Assembly: GCF_031456495.1 (NCBI RefSeq)
Contig: NZ_JAVDUW010000001.1
Span: 372,001-436,000 of the forward strand
Direction: 5' to 3'
DNA from: Pedococcus sp031456495
Lineage (GTDB): Bacteria > Actinomycetota > Actinomycetes > Actinomycetales > Dermatophilaceae
DNA length: 64,000 bases
Part shown: positions 1 through 8,197 of the stretch, one piece after another
Layout of the letters: every line of letters starts with the position of its first letter
Position numbering within the stretch: the stretch's first letter is position 1
The notes under the pieces: generated by a model
Seen by the model: only the letters and a program-made list of their open reading frames with translations
Databases searched by the model: none
What the model was told of the DNA's origin: nothing
Position numbers and translations under genes: made by a program

Positions 1-1241
1 TCGTTGGCGGCGGGGTCCTTGCCGAGCCCGTCGTCGGTCAGCCTCTCCACGAAGAACAGGCCGTCCGGGCCCGGCGACCTGAAGACGCACAGCCCGTAGA
101 GCTCCGGTCCGCGGAACTGCGACGTGTCCGGGCGGGTGAAGGTCGCGTTGACCCACAGCGGGTCCCACAGGTGCACGACCGACGGCGTGGTGACGGTGAC
201 GTCGTCGCAGACGTGGATGTTCGTCTGGGTCTCGCTCACCGAGTGCGTGTAGGTGCCGGCGTCGGTCGTGCGGGTGTACGTCCACTCGACGTCGGCCGTG
301 TACGCCTCCCCCGCGTTCGGCGCCTGGGGCAGGCTCCACGACGCCTCGACCTTCTCCGCCAGCGTCTTCTCCCCGGCACCGGGCGGGGTCGCCTCCTGCC
401 CGCGCCACCAGGGGTCCGCGGCGTCCGAGCACGCGACCGCAAGCGCGACGCTGGCGACGACGCCGGCGACCCCTGCGACGGTCCACTCGGTCTTGGGGGC
501 GGGCGTGCAGCAGCTCACGCTCGGGTCGGTCTCCTCGAACGTCCCCTTCACGCCGACGTTGAAGGTCCCCGCCCCGGCGGCGGCCGCGATGATGCCCACG
601 AGGGCCGCGATGATGAAGACGATCAGCGCCACGACCTTCCACCACGGGTCGGAGAACGGCAGGTCCCCGTGCACACCCTCGTATGCCGGGTTGGGCTGCC
701 ACTCCGCCGTGAACCCCACAGGCACCCAGGGGCCGAGCGGCGTGTCGTGGCACTTCCCGTCCGCGGGATCCCGGTCCCAGGCGTCACCCGGTCCGATGAC
801 CTTGACCTTGGACATCGTCAGGGTCCCCTCGTCCAGGGTGCAGGTCCACGCCTGCGCAGTGGTGTCGAACCGGGTCTGAGTCACGAAGATCTGGCTCAGC
901 GAGCGCCGGGACGAGAAGCCCGCCGCCGTGGCGACGACGCTCACCCGCGGCTTGCCCGGGCTGGCGTTCTCGAAGTTCGCCCGCCAGGACACGGTGACGG
1001 TGGCGTTCGCCGGTACCCGGGGAAGGGTGTGGGTCTGCGGCACGACGGCCACCCCGGGGTCGCTCACGCCCTCGAGGTAGACCTCGACGTCGGTCAGGTC
1101 GGCCGACGAGGTGTTCGTGACGTGGCAGGTGATCTCGAGGTTGTAGATCGCGTTGTCGAAGATGCCGTCCGGCAGCATGACGTGGGTGATCGGCTCGACC
1201 GCGAATGGGCGGCTCAGCACCTGGAGCGGCGTGGCGGTCAT
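1..1241 (-). CDS. CARDB-like membrane-spanning protein, 3' end outside window
   Basis: An open frame of at least 413 codons runs from ATG at 1241 to the window edge without a stop, so the C-terminus is missing. Residues of about 25-100 look like an immunoglobulin-like CARDB fold (paired hydrophobic strands around NLEITCHVTNTSSADLTDV). Around residues 200-225 there is one strongly hydrophobic helix (VVALIVFIIAALVG), followed by a short Gly/Ala stretch and a second extracellular-like region with several cysteines. No N-terminal signal peptide is visible. The start overlaps the stop of the upstream gene (ATGA), so the two are translationally coupled. Function is unknown. The reading is clear, but the family assignment is by fold resemblance only. 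Confidence 0.75.
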   Translation of the reverse strand, partial: MTATPLQVLSRPFAVEPITHVMLPDGIFDNAIYNLEITCHVTNTSSADLTDVEVYLEGVSDPGVAVVPQTHTLPRVPANATVTVSWRANFENASPGKPRVSVVATAAGFSSRRSLSQIFVTQTRFDTTAQAWTCTLDEGTLTMSKVKVIGPGDAWDRDPADGKCHDTPLGPWVPVGFTAEWQPNPAYEGVHGDLPFSDPWWKVVALIVFIIAALVGIIAAAAGAGTFNVGVKGTFEETDPSVSCCTPAPKTEWTVAGVAGVVASVALAVACSDAADPWWRGQEATPPGAGEKTLAEKVEASWSLPQAPNAGEAYTADVEWTYTRTTDAGTYTHSVSETQTNIHVCDDVTVTTPSVVHLWDPLWVNATFTRPDTSQFRGPELYGLCVFRSPGPDGLFFVERLTDDGLGKDPAAN

Positions 1242-2182
1242 GACTGCTCCTCCCCCTCGCCAGCACGGTGCTTGTCCCCGTGGTGCTGGCGGTCGCCGTC
1301 ATGCTGGCGGTCGCCGTCGTGCTGCCCCTCGTCGTCCCGGTGCGCGCCCGTGTCCCTCGCATGGGTGACCACGAACATGATTCCTCCCGTCTCGCGGTCC
1401 CCGTCGTGCTCCACGACGTGCACCGCCTCGTACTGGCCGCGCTGGAGGCGGCGCCCGTCGATCGCCAGCCGCAGCGGCACCCGGGTCCCGGCCGCGACCC
1501 GGACGTCGAGCTCGTGGTGTCCCTTGGCCTCGGACGAGGGGTCAGGGCACAGCGCCGGACCGACCGCGAGCGTGGCCCTGACGGTGCCCGGCCGGGCTGG
1601 CTTCAGGTGGGACAGGCCGAGGTGCTCGGCCAGGTCGCGGTCCAGGCTCTGGCGCTCCTCGATCCGGACGTGGGCGGACTTGGCGACCCTGGCCGGTGCG
1701 ACCAGGGTCAGGGTCAGGACCCTCATCTGGCCACCGGCCTCGAGCACGGTCAGGTTCCGCTGGGCCACCTGGTGGTAGGTCGGCGGGTCGTAGGCGTCCG
1801 GCAGCGGGGACGGGAGCGGGTCCGCCGAGGACACGACCACGGCGACGAGGCACTCGTGGCCGTCGTTGACGACGACCGGCAGCCACGGCGTCAGGCACAG
1901 CACGTCCATGGACTGACCGGCCGCGACGGTGACGTAGCCGGAGCCGATCGGGTGCGCGGTGGACCTGGCCACCTGCAGCGAGGGGTCGGCCCAGACGAAG
2001 TCCACCCGGGCGTCGGCGACGTCCGTGGGGCCCTGGTTGGTCACCGTGGCCCACACGTATGCGGTCTGCCCCCCGACGGGGCTGCCCGGCGGGCCGGTGG
2101 GGTCGTCGCCCGGGACGACCCAGATGTCGGTGCTCAGCCACCACGGGTTGCCGTCGCGGATCTCGAGCGTCGTCGCAGCCAT
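1238..2182 (-). CDS. CARDB-like protein with His/Asp-rich repeat tail
   Basis: A 314-residue protein. ATG at 2182 is preceded by a good GAGGAGGA ribosome site about 8 nt upstream, which decides the start. Residues of about 35-120 have CARDB/DUF11-like beta-sandwich character (AYVWATVTNQGPTDVADARV). A second all-beta section follows to about residue 280, and the C-terminus is a hydrophilic tail with repeated DGDRQH units. There is no signal peptide or membrane helix, so it is either cytosolic or exported by a non-Sec route. It is coupled by a 4-nt overlap to the membrane-spanning CARDB-like gene downstream, and the pair reads as one operon divergent from the Nudix gene. The substrate or partner cannot be named from sequence. 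Confidence 0.8.
   Translation of the reverse strand: MAATTLEIRDGNPWWLSTDIWVVPGDDPTGPPGSPVGGQTAYVWATVTNQGPTDVADARVDFVWADPSLQVARSTAHPIGSGYVTVAAGQSMDVLCLTPWLPVVVNDGHECLVAVVVSSADPLPSPLPDAYDPPTYHQVAQRNLTVLEAGGQMRVLTLTLVAPARVAKSAHVRIEERQSLDRDLAEHLGLSHLKPARPGTVRATLAVGPALCPDPSSEAKGHHELDVRVAAGTRVPLRLAIDGRRLQRGQYEAVHVVEHDGDRETGGIMFVVTHARDTGAHRDDEGQHDGDRQHDGDRQHHGDKHRAGEGEEQS
1283..1318 (-). repeat. Two 18-bp tandem copies in the tail of the CARDB-like gene
   Basis: Two copies of an 18-bp unit that differ at one base (1283-1300 and 1301-1318), with a degenerate third beginning after. The unit is a multiple of three and encodes the DGDRQH repeats, so copy-number change would not shift the frame. Confidence 0.8.
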
Positions 2183-2453
2183 GGTCTTGTTCCTCCTCGT
2201 CGGAGCCCACTGGTGCTGCGGGTGTCCGCCCCTGCCACGGCCGCCCTGTCTGCCGGTCCCACGGACCGATTCGCCCGGCCCCCCGGGTCGGTTCGCACCG
2301 GTCCAACGGACTGCATCCCGTCCTCGACGGGCAGATACCGACCTCTGGACCTGCAAACAAGTACAAGCCGAGGTGACCGGGCCTGTCCTCACGCCAATGA
2401 CGTAGACCAAGCCATCGGGCTCTGGCCCGCCTGTCGGGCGCTCGTGGTTCCCT

Positions 2454-2894
2454 GTGCGGGTGGTCGAGGTCGTCGTGGGTGCGCTGGTGAGTGGTCGTCG
2501 GGTCCTGCTGGTCCACCGCAGCGCCCACAAGCGTGCCTACCCGGGGGTGTGGGAGCTGCCCGGCGGCGTCGTCGAGGACGGCGAGTCCGAGCTCGAGGCG
2601 CTCACGCGCGAGCTGCACGAGGAGCTCGGCGTGCAGGTGGCGACGGACACGGCCTCCCTCCTGTGCCGGCTGGAGGTGCGGCCCGGCGATGAGCCGGCCC
2701 GCCTCAGCGCCTGGCTGGTCCGCGACTGGAGCGGCACCCCGGCGAACCTCGCTCCGGAGGAGCACGACGGGATGGAGTGGTTCGACGTCGGCGAGCTGCC
2801 CCCGCCCGCGCACGCGCCCGTGCGCACCGCCCTGCTCCACGCGATCGCAGGCGGCGATGTCGAGAACGAGGTCGGGGCTCCGTCCCAGCGGTGA
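2454..2894 (+). CDS. Nudix (MutT-type) hydrolase
   Basis: A 146-residue protein starting with GTG. Residues 37-60 carry a complete Nudix box: GG, then E at 45, then REL-EELGV with the metal-binding glutamates. Nudix enzymes hydrolyse nucleoside diphosphates linked to another moiety. The short length and MutT-like layout (MRVVEVVVGALVSGRRVLLV at the N-terminus) suggest nucleotide-pool sanitation, but the substrate is not determinable. It is transcribed away from the CARDB pair, and the DHFR-like gene follows 26 nt downstream, probably on the same transcript. Confidence 0.9.
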   Translation: MRVVEVVVGALVSGRRVLLVHRSAHKRAYPGVWELPGGVVEDGESELEALTRELHEELGVQVATDTASLLCRLEVRPGDEPARLSAWLVRDWSGTPANLAPEEHDGMEWFDVGELPPPAHAPVRTALLHAIAGGDVENEVGAPSQR

Positions 2895-2920
2895 CACCCA
2901 TCGAGAGAACGGATCCCACC

Positions 2921-3514
2921 GTGACCACCTCACGCACCGTCGTCGCCAACATCACCCTCTCCCTGGACGGCCGCACCCACGGACCCGCGGGCGAGCACGA
3001 CATGGGCTGGATCGCGCCACACGCCCTGACCGACGTCGCCCGGGACCACATGGTCGACGTCATCACCCCCGCCACGACGATCCTGCTGGGCCGCAAGAAC
3101 TACGAGGGGTTCTCCGGGTTCTGGCCGGCCGTGGCCGACATGCCCGAGGCCGATCCGCGGGACCGCCGCTTCAGCCGCTTCTTCACGGAGACCGACAAGG
3201 TCGTCTTCAGCCGCACCCTGACCGAGCCGCTCTGCGCCAACACCACCCTGACCGCCGACGACCCGGCCACCGTGGTGGCCGAGCTCAAGGAACAGCCCGG
3301 CGGCGACCTGGTGGTGCTCGCCTCCTCGAGCGTCATCCGCGCGCTGCTGTGCGCGGACCTCGTCGACCGGCTCAGCCTCACGGTCTGCCCGCAGGTGGTC
3401 GGTGGCGGGACGCGGCTCTTCGAGGACGGGCTCGAGTCCTCGACCTGGGCTCCGGTGCACAGCCGGTCCGGCGAGCTCGGCACGACCTGCGTGCTCCTCG
3501 ACCGGGTGCGCTGA
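2921..3514 (+). CDS. DHFR/RibD C-terminal family reductase
   Basis: A 197-residue protein with the RibD-C/dihydrofolate-reductase-like fold: N-terminal VVANITLSLDG, the nucleotide-binding LLGRKNYEGF around residues 50-60, and a late conserved GGGTRLFEDG. Relatives are NADPH-dependent reductases annotated as YwjB/YyaP, mostly without a proven substrate. GTG at 2921 is chosen because it places VVANITLSLDG at the usual N-terminal position. GTG at 2891 is in frame and overlaps the Nudix stop, so it remains possible. It follows the Nudix gene closely. Confidence 0.85.
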   Translation: MTTSRTVVANITLSLDGRTHGPAGEHDMGWIAPHALTDVARDHMVDVITPATTILLGRKNYEGFSGFWPAVADMPEADPRDRRFSRFFTETDKVVFSRTLTEPLCANTTLTADDPATVVAELKEQPGGDLVVLASSSVIRALLCADLVDRLSLTVCPQVVGGGTRLFEDGLESSTWAPVHSRSGELGTTCVLLDRVR

Positions 3515-3571
3515 CCCGCCGACCGAGCCGTGCCGTCGACCCCGACAGGTCGCGTGGCGCGACCAGGACCG

Positions 3572-4270
3572 TCACTTGATCAGGCTGATGCCGCGGGCGA
3601 TGACGAGGACCGAGAGCATGAGGGCGGACACCGACTCGACGGCCATGAGCATCTTGGCGCGCGGCGTCAGGGGCATCGTGTCGGTCGGGCTGAACGCCGA
3701 ACTGTTCGTCACCGACACGTACAGGTAGTCGATGAAGCCGGGCGCCCACCCCGACAGGGCGGACGACCCCCGCGCCACCTCGCTGATGGCGTCGTGGTCC
3801 TCGTCCTGCGGGAAGCGGAAGTCGGCGGTGGGCAGCTGCGGCCTCGGCCTCTGGGTGCGCACGACCGGGCCGCCGCGGTCGAGCTCCCAGTAGGCCAGCG
3901 CGAACACGATGACGCTCGTCAGCCACACCTGTCCGGCCGCGAGCAGCAGCCGCGGCCCCTGCTCGGCCTTGCCCGTGACGAGCGCGTTCACGAGCAGCCC
4001 GAGGGAGGTCGCGTTGGCGGCGGCGATGAGCAGGACGAGCCCGATCGCGAGACGGCGCAGCCACCGGTTCTCGCGCGTCATCCGACGGGGGTTGGCGGCC
4101 ACGAGAGGCAGGAAGAGCAGGACCTCGAGGACCGGCACCACGACGCGGGGCGCGACGAGCAGCCCCTGGGGCAGCGTGGCGTACAGCCCGACGGCGACGG
4201 CCACGGCGACGGCCGCGGGCAGGCGCGCCTCTCCCGGGTGCTTACGCTGGGGTGGGTGGTGCTGCGTCAC
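3572..4270 (-). CDS. Multi-pass membrane protein of unknown function
   Basis: A 232-residue protein with about five hydrophobic helices (around 20-38, 45-60, 72-98, 108-125 and 205-228). The segment YLYVSVTNSSAFSPTD around residue 180 sits between the last two helices and resembles the re-entrant region seen in DUF1345-like and two-helix ion-channel-like proteins. An ion-conducting role is therefore conceivable but unproven. It starts with GTG at 4270. It is separated by about 50 nt from the end of cutC on the same strand and converges with the DHFR-like gene. Confidence 0.75.
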   Translation of the reverse strand: MTQHHPPQRKHPGEARLPAAVAVAVAVGLYATLPQGLLVAPRVVVPVLEVLLFLPLVAANPRRMTRENRWLRRLAIGLVLLIAAANATSLGLLVNALVTGKAEQGPRLLLAAGQVWLTSVIVFALAYWELDRGGPVVRTQRPRPQLPTADFRFPQDEDHDAISEVARGSSALSGWAPGFIDYLYVSVTNSSAFSPTDTMPLTPRAKMLMAVESVSALMLSVLVIARGISLIK

Positions 4271-4319
4271 GCCCTCAGGTCTATCGCCTCACGACACGGG
4301 TCGCAGCGGCGGCACACCG

Positions 4320-5057
4320 TCACCCGCCTCGTACCGCGGCGAGGACGGCGGCGGCGAGTCCCTCGTCCGTGACGTCGTGCCCGTCCTCGGACTGCCCCAG
4401 CGGTATGCCGCGTGCGGCCACCCGTCGCTTGGCCGAGAAGTGCAGCGCGTCCACCCCCGTGGCCAAGAGGGCGGGGACGGCCGCGGCGTCGACGCCGGCC
4501 CCCGCCATGACCTCGAGCCGGCCCGCGGCGACGCCGACCATGCGACGCAGGCGGTCCGCGCCGTCGACGGCGCGTGCGGCGCCGCCCGAGGTGAGCACCC
4601 GGTCGACGCCGGAGCCGGCCACGAGGTCGAGGGCGGTCACCGGGTCGGCGCTCACGTCCACCGCCCGGTGGAACGTCACCTGGACCCCTTCCGCTGCCTC
4701 CCGCAGCCGGTCGAGCACTGCCAGGTCGGGGAGCCCAGTCCCGTCGAGGGCACCGACGACCACGCCGTCCGCGCCCGCGACGACCGCGCGGCGCACGTCG
4801 GCCACCATCACGGCGACCTCGTCCGCGTCGTACCGGAAGTCGCCCGCACGGGGACGCACCAGGACGTGGACTCCCACCGCCCCCGCTGCCGCGACCGCAG
4901 CCTCCACGACCGCGAGGGACGGTGTCAGCCCACCGAGGGCCAGCGCCGAGCAGAGCTCGACCCGCTCGACCCGGAGGCGCACCGCCACCCGGACCCCGGC
5001 GACGTCCTGCACCGCCAGCTCCAGGGCCGGCACCGTCCCCGCCGAGCGGGCGGTCAT
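4320..5057 (-). CDS. cutC: CutC family protein (copper homeostasis)
   Basis: A 245-residue TIM-barrel protein of the CutC family: VELCSALALGGLTPS near residue 35, VLVRPRAGDFRY around 65 with the RPR-GDF motif, TFHRAVD around 130 and LTSGG around 160. CutC has been linked to copper tolerance in enteric bacteria, though its enzymatic activity is still debated. Its ATG overlaps the stop of the upstream M81 peptidase gene by 4 nt, so the two form a coupled operon. The C-terminal part has an ATA isoleucine codon inside an octamer CGGCATAC, otherwise rare in this genome. Confidence 0.88.
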   Translation of the reverse strand: MTARSAGTVPALELAVQDVAGVRVAVRLRVERVELCSALALGGLTPSLAVVEAAVAAAGAVGVHVLVRPRAGDFRYDADEVAVMVADVRRAVVAGADGVVVGALDGTGLPDLAVLDRLREAAEGVQVTFHRAVDVSADPVTALDLVAGSGVDRVLTSGGAARAVDGADRLRRMVGVAAGRLEVMAGAGVDAAAVPALLATGVDALHFSAKRRVAARGIPLGQSEDGHDVTDEGLAAAVLAAVRGG

Positions 5058-6661
5058 GCCTGCCCTCCCGCCGGTGTCGGTGTCGTCGCCGGCGTCGGCG
5101 TCGCGGGCGTCGGCGTCGCGGGCGTCGGCGTCGCGGGCGGGCCGTCGAGCCGGGCCGGCCCCCTGAGCACGACGGGCGCGAGGTCCGGTTCCCAGCCGCC
5201 GCCAACGCGCGCCACGTCGTCGAACGGGTGCATGGGCCGTCGGATGCGGTGGTGCCCCAGGCGTGCGAGGTCCTGGTCCACACCACCCGGGGTCAGCGCG
5301 AGGGTCCAGCCCGCCGCCAGGTCGTGCAGCGTCGGCTCGAGGTAGCCGATCTTGGTGACGACGACGTCCGCCGCGACCGGGTCGAGCCCGATCGCGGTGA
5401 AGTCCGCGACGTCGTGGAATGCCGTCCGGAACTCCGTGACCACGGCGTGCAGGCCGCCGACCCGGACGACGGCCACTCCCCCCGCCTGCGGGTCGCCCTC
5501 GTGCAGCGAGACGAGCACCCCGCGCAGCCGGACGGGCGGCGCCGGCGAGGGCACCGTCCGCGCACCGACCTCGACGTCGACCTCGTCGCCCACGCGGCAG
5601 GAGCGCATGTGGGCCAGGGCACCCGCGTCGAAGACGGACGCCACCAGCGTGGTCGGCGCGCCGGGACCGGTGAGCTCGGGCCGCCGCAGCAGCCGGGAAA
5701 GCGTCCACGTCACGTCGCCCGTCCCGCCCGCGCCGGGGTTGTCGCCCGAGTCGGAGATGACGTACGGCCGTGCGGTCGTGGCGAGCGCGGCGTCGACCGC
5801 CTCGTCGAGCGTCCCCGGCGGACCGACGAAGGCGAACTCGTCGCGCAGCCCCCAGAACCGCTCGGCCAGCTCGTGGGCGCCGGCGGCACAGGCGTCCTCG
5901 TCCCAGCCCTGCACCACCACGGCGGCACTGCACCTCGGCTCGTCCGCCCACGCGTACCCCACCCACACGGCCGCGTCGAGGACGCCCTCGCGGGCAGCCA
6001 CCTCGGGCACCGCGGCATACAGGCCACGCGCGGGCTCCACCCTCGTGCTGGTCTTCTCGCCCGGCAGCAGGACGGGGACCGGGACCCACGCCCGCACCGG
6101 CTGTCGGCCCGCGCGCAGCACCTCGACGAGCGTCGCCGCGGCGCGGGCCCGGGTCTCGTCGGCGTCCTCGTGCGGCGCCATCCGGAAGCACGTGAGCAGG
6201 TCAACCCGTTCCGCCAGGTCGCGGGAGACGTTGCCGTGCAGGTCCATCGCGGCGGCGAGCACCGTGTCGGAGCCGACGACCGAGCGCACAGCGCGCACGA
6301 GGTCGGCCTCGGCGTCGTCCAGCCCGACGACGCTCATCGCACCGTGGATGTCGAGCAGCACGCCGTCGAGGCCGCCGTCGTCGGCCAGCGCCCGGAGACC
6401 GGAACGGATGCGGTCGAGGTAGTTGTGGTACACCTCGGCCAGGACCGCCCCACCGGGGAGTGAGCGCGCGAAGTGCACTCCGTACCAACGGATCCCGTCG
6501 CCATCCTGCGGCCGTATGCCGTGCCGCGCAAGGAGCTCGTCCCCCTCCATGACGTGGAAGTCTCGGGCCTCCGCCCGGTGCGGCGAGAACGTGGACGACT
6601 CGATCCACATCCCCACCACGGCGATCCGCAGCGGGCGGTCAGGGGCTGTCGGGCTCGGCAC
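5054..6661 (-). CDS. M81 family metallopeptidase (MlrC-like)
   Basis: A 535-residue protein of the M81/microcystinase C family: N-terminal RIAVVGMWIESSTFSP, LDIHGAMS around 100, AAMDLHGNVS around 140 and the conserved ISDSGDNPGAGGTGD near 300. These carry the metal-binding Asp/His residues of the family. Natural substrates of most members are unknown. MlrC cleaves linearised microcystin, and many relatives are encoded near peptide or amino-acid catabolism genes. The protein ends in an unusual low-complexity PATPT tail made by tandem 15-bp repeats. A TAGCGT hexamer lies 6 nt before the GTG start, suggesting a leaderless transcript. Confidence 0.9.
   Translation of the reverse strand: MPSPTAPDRPLRIAVVGMWIESSTFSPHRAEARDFHVMEGDELLARHGIRPQDGDGIRWYGVHFARSLPGGAVLAEVYHNYLDRIRSGLRALADDGGLDGVLLDIHGAMSVVGLDDAEADLVRAVRSVVGSDTVLAAAMDLHGNVSRDLAERVDLLTCFRMAPHEDADETRARAAATLVEVLRAGRQPVRAWVPVPVLLPGEKTSTRVEPARGLYAAVPEVAAREGVLDAAVWVGYAWADEPRCSAAVVVQGWDEDACAAGAHELAERFWGLRDEFAFVGPPGTLDEAVDAALATTARPYVISDSGDNPGAGGTGDVTWTLSRLLRRPELTGPGAPTTLVASVFDAGALAHMRSCRVGDEVDVEVGARTVPSPAPPVRLRGVLVSLHEGDPQAGGVAVVRVGGLHAVVTEFRTAFHDVADFTAIGLDPVAADVVVTKIGYLEPTLHDLAAGWTLALTPGGVDQDLARLGHHRIRRPMHPFDDVARVGGGWEPDLAPVVLRGPARLDGPPATPTPATPTPATPTPATTPTPAGGQA
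5092..5136 (-). repeat. Three perfect 15-bp tandem repeats at the M81 C-terminus
   Basis: Three identical 15-bp copies (5092-5106, 5107-5121, 5122-5136) followed by a degenerate copy encode the repeated PATPT tail. The unit length preserves the frame. Confidence 0.9.
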
Positions 6662-6667
6662 GGCCTC

Positions 6668-6673
6668 ACGCTA
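6668..6673 (-). promoter_or_regulatory. Leaderless -10 element (TAGCGT) for the M81 gene
   Basis: TAGCGT on the minus strand ends exactly 6 nt before the GTG start, and no Shine-Dalgarno sequence lies between. This fits an actinobacterial leaderless promoter of the TANNNT type. Confidence 0.55.
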
Positions 6674-6779
6674 CCGACTCCCTCCGTGCGTCCCCGCACC
6701 CCGCGTGGCCCTGACGCATCCCGTTCCGCGAGACGCGGCACGCCCCTCGTGGACGAGTGGGGCGGCCCCGTGCTCCACT

Positions 6780-7069
6780 GGTGTCGTGACTTCCTCCACC
6801 GCCACGACGCGCACGCACATGGTGTCCATGTGCCACGGCGTCATGCGGTGTCGCTGCTGCGCCTGACCCCAGCCCGCACCAGCCCGCGTCCGCCGTTCCC
6901 GGCAGGACGCACGAGACCGGAGACCACCCCATGGCCACGACGCCGACCAGCCACACGGCATACCGCCGCATCCACCTCGACCTGCACCTGACGCAGGGGT
7001 CCGTATGTCCCCGAATGTGCTGCCCCGCAACGCATTCCGACATCCAGACCACTGACCAGGAGCACCACC
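6780..7069 (+). promoter_or_regulatory. Cysteine-codon leader region of the cysteine dioxygenase operon
   Basis: This 290-nt stretch upstream of the cysteine dioxygenase gene holds two cysteine-rich short reading frames and no other gene. The first (6819-6866) ends R-C-R-C-C-A-stop. The second carries C-P-R-M-C-C around 7006-7023 and stays open across the downstream ribosome site (AGGAG at 7057). Polycysteine short ORFs acting as cysteine-responsive attenuators are described in mycobacteria upstream of sulfur-metabolism operons, and this layout matches that principle. The mechanism here is inferred. No clear terminator hairpin was found in the leader. Confidence 0.5.
6819..6866 (+). CDS. Cysteine-rich leader peptide, 15 aa
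   Basis: ATG at 6819 opens a 15-residue peptide, MVSMCHGVMRCRCCA, with four cysteines, three of them in the last five residues before the TGA. Cysteine is a rare residue, so this density is unlikely by chance. It lies about 200 nt upstream of a cysteine dioxygenase gene. The likely role is a regulatory peptide whose translation senses Cys-tRNA supply. No Shine-Dalgarno sequence is evident, so a leaderless start is possible. Internal ATGs at 6828 and 6843 are alternative starts. Confidence 0.5.
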   Translation: MVSMCHGVMRCRCCA

Positions 7070-7164
7070 GTGAGCATCGCCACCACCGCCGGGACCCCCG
7101 GCGTCAACCGCTTCACCCGTCACCAGCTGCTGCGCACCGCGCGCCTCTTCGCCTCCGACCCTGA
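6931..7164 (+). CDS. Second cysteine-containing upstream frame overlapping the dioxygenase start
   Basis: ATG at 6931 (GGAGA about 8 nt upstream) opens a frame with V-C-P-R-M-C-C-P near residues 25-32. It remains open to 7164, thus covering the ribosome site and start of the cysteine dioxygenase gene in another frame. An internal start at 7015 would give a peptide beginning M-C-C-P. The part after about 7070 is surely only an out-of-frame reading of the dioxygenase gene. If translated, ribosome passage or stalling at the three Cys codons would directly affect access to the downstream start. It could equally be chance. Confidence 0.35.
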   Translation: MATTPTSHTAYRRIHLDLHLTQGSVCPRMCCPATHSDIQTTDQEHHREHRHHRRDPRRQPLHPSPAAAHRAPLRLRP

Positions 7165-7555
7165 CCTGCACCGCCTCGTCGACCTCGACGCGCGCGAGCG
7201 CACCTGGACCCGGCTCGACGCCACCGAGCACCTCGAGATCTGGCTCATCGGCTGGCCGGTCGGCAGCGGCACGGGCTGGCACGACCACCTCGAGTCCGAG
7301 GGCGCGTTCCTCACCGTCCGCGGCGAGCTCGCCGAGCAGTCGTGGGCGTCCGGCACCGTGCACGACCGGTTCCTCTGGGAGGGCGAGGGCCGGTCGTTCG
7401 GTGCCCGCCACGTGCACAACGTCGTCAACCTCGGCGACCGTCCGGCGCTGTCGGTGCACGTCTACTCCCCCGCCCTGCGCGGGATGACCCGCTACGCGCT
7501 CGTGGACGACGTCCTGCGTCGCCTCGGCGTCGAGCGTGCCGGGGAGCAGTGGTGA
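7070..7555 (+). CDS. Cysteine dioxygenase family protein (type I, cupin)
   Basis: A 161-residue cupin. The iron-binding site is visible as GTGWHDHLESEGAF with His71 and His73, and RHVHNVVN with His114/His116. Cysteine dioxygenases use mononuclear iron and O2 to oxidise cysteine to cysteine sulfinate, the first step of cysteine catabolism. Actinobacterial members are about this length, shorter than the mammalian enzyme. GTG at 7070 has AGGAG 8 nt upstream. The stop overlaps the start of the rhodanese gene (GTGA), so both are made together. The upstream region carries cysteine-rich leader frames, suggesting control by cysteine supply. Confidence 0.88.
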   Translation: MSIATTAGTPGVNRFTRHQLLRTARLFASDPDLHRLVDLDARERTWTRLDATEHLEIWLIGWPVGSGTGWHDHLESEGAFLTVRGELAEQSWASGTVHDRFLWEGEGRSFGARHVHNVVNLGDRPALSVHVYSPALRGMTRYALVDDVLRRLGVERAGEQW

Positions 7556-8103
7556 CCGCCACCGCGACGGCGCCCGTCGCCGCGACGACCCCGGTCACCG
7601 CGACTGCGCCGGTCACCGCCTCCGTCTTCTGGGAGTCCCGCCTCTACAGCGACCCGTCGAGCGCGCCGGCGGCGGCGGACGGACCCGGCGCCGGCCGGGG
7701 CTGGGACGCACCGCTCTACGACGGCATCGACGACCAGCTGCGCGACGCCCGCAGCCGCCTGCTGAGGGTGAGCGCGCGGGCCGCCTACCAGGAGGTGCTG
7801 TTCGGCCGGGCGGTCCTGGTCGACATCCGCCCCGCGGCCCAGCGGGCGGCCGAGGGCGAGGTGGCGGCCCACCTCGCGCCGCTCGTCGTCGAGCGCAACG
7901 TGCTCGAGTGGCGGTTCGACCCGCGCAGCGCGGCTCGTCGCCCCGAGGCAGCGTTCGACACGCGCGTCATCGTGCTCTGCCAGGAGGGCTACACCTCGTC
8001 ACTGGCGGCGGACGCCTTGCTGCGGCTGGGGATCCGAAGGGCGACCGACGTGGTCGGCGGCTTCCGGGCATGGCGCGAGGCGGGGCTGCCCGTGGCCGCG
8101 TGA
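7552..8103 (+). CDS. Rhodanese-like sulfurtransferase
   Basis: A 183-residue single-domain rhodanese. The active-site loop C-Q-E-G-Y-T-S begins with the persulfide cysteine at about residue 143, preceded by VLVDIRP near 88 and followed by GGFRAWREAGLP near the C-terminus. The first 25 residues are a low-complexity TATAPV repeat not typical of the family. The GTG start at 7552 overlaps the stop of the cysteine dioxygenase gene, with GGGAG upstream. Together the two genes suggest handling of cysteine-derived sulfur. The physiological sulfur donor and acceptor are unknown. Confidence 0.88.
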   Translation: MTATATAPVAATTPVTATAPVTASVFWESRLYSDPSSAPAAADGPGAGRGWDAPLYDGIDDQLRDARSRLLRVSARAAYQEVLFGRAVLVDIRPAAQRAAEGEVAAHLAPLVVERNVLEWRFDPRSAARRPEAAFDTRVIVLCQEGYTSSLAADALLRLGIRRATDVVGGFRAWREAGLPVAA

Positions 8104-8151
8104 CGTCCGGCGGCCCCGACCTCCGCGGGCGTCGGGGCCGGCGCACGTCAC
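8100..8151. terminator. Imperfect GC-rich hairpin after the rhodanese gene
   Basis: A perfect 10-bp inner stem (8111-8120 with 8131-8140, 10-nt loop) is extended by outer pairing of GTGACGT with ACGTCAC. It starts at the rhodanese stop and lies between converging genes, so it could act in both directions. There is no U-tract. Confidence 0.5.
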
Positions 8152-8197
8152 CTCCGTGAGCACGCCGCCGTCACGGCCTCACCCTCGCGACGAAGGT

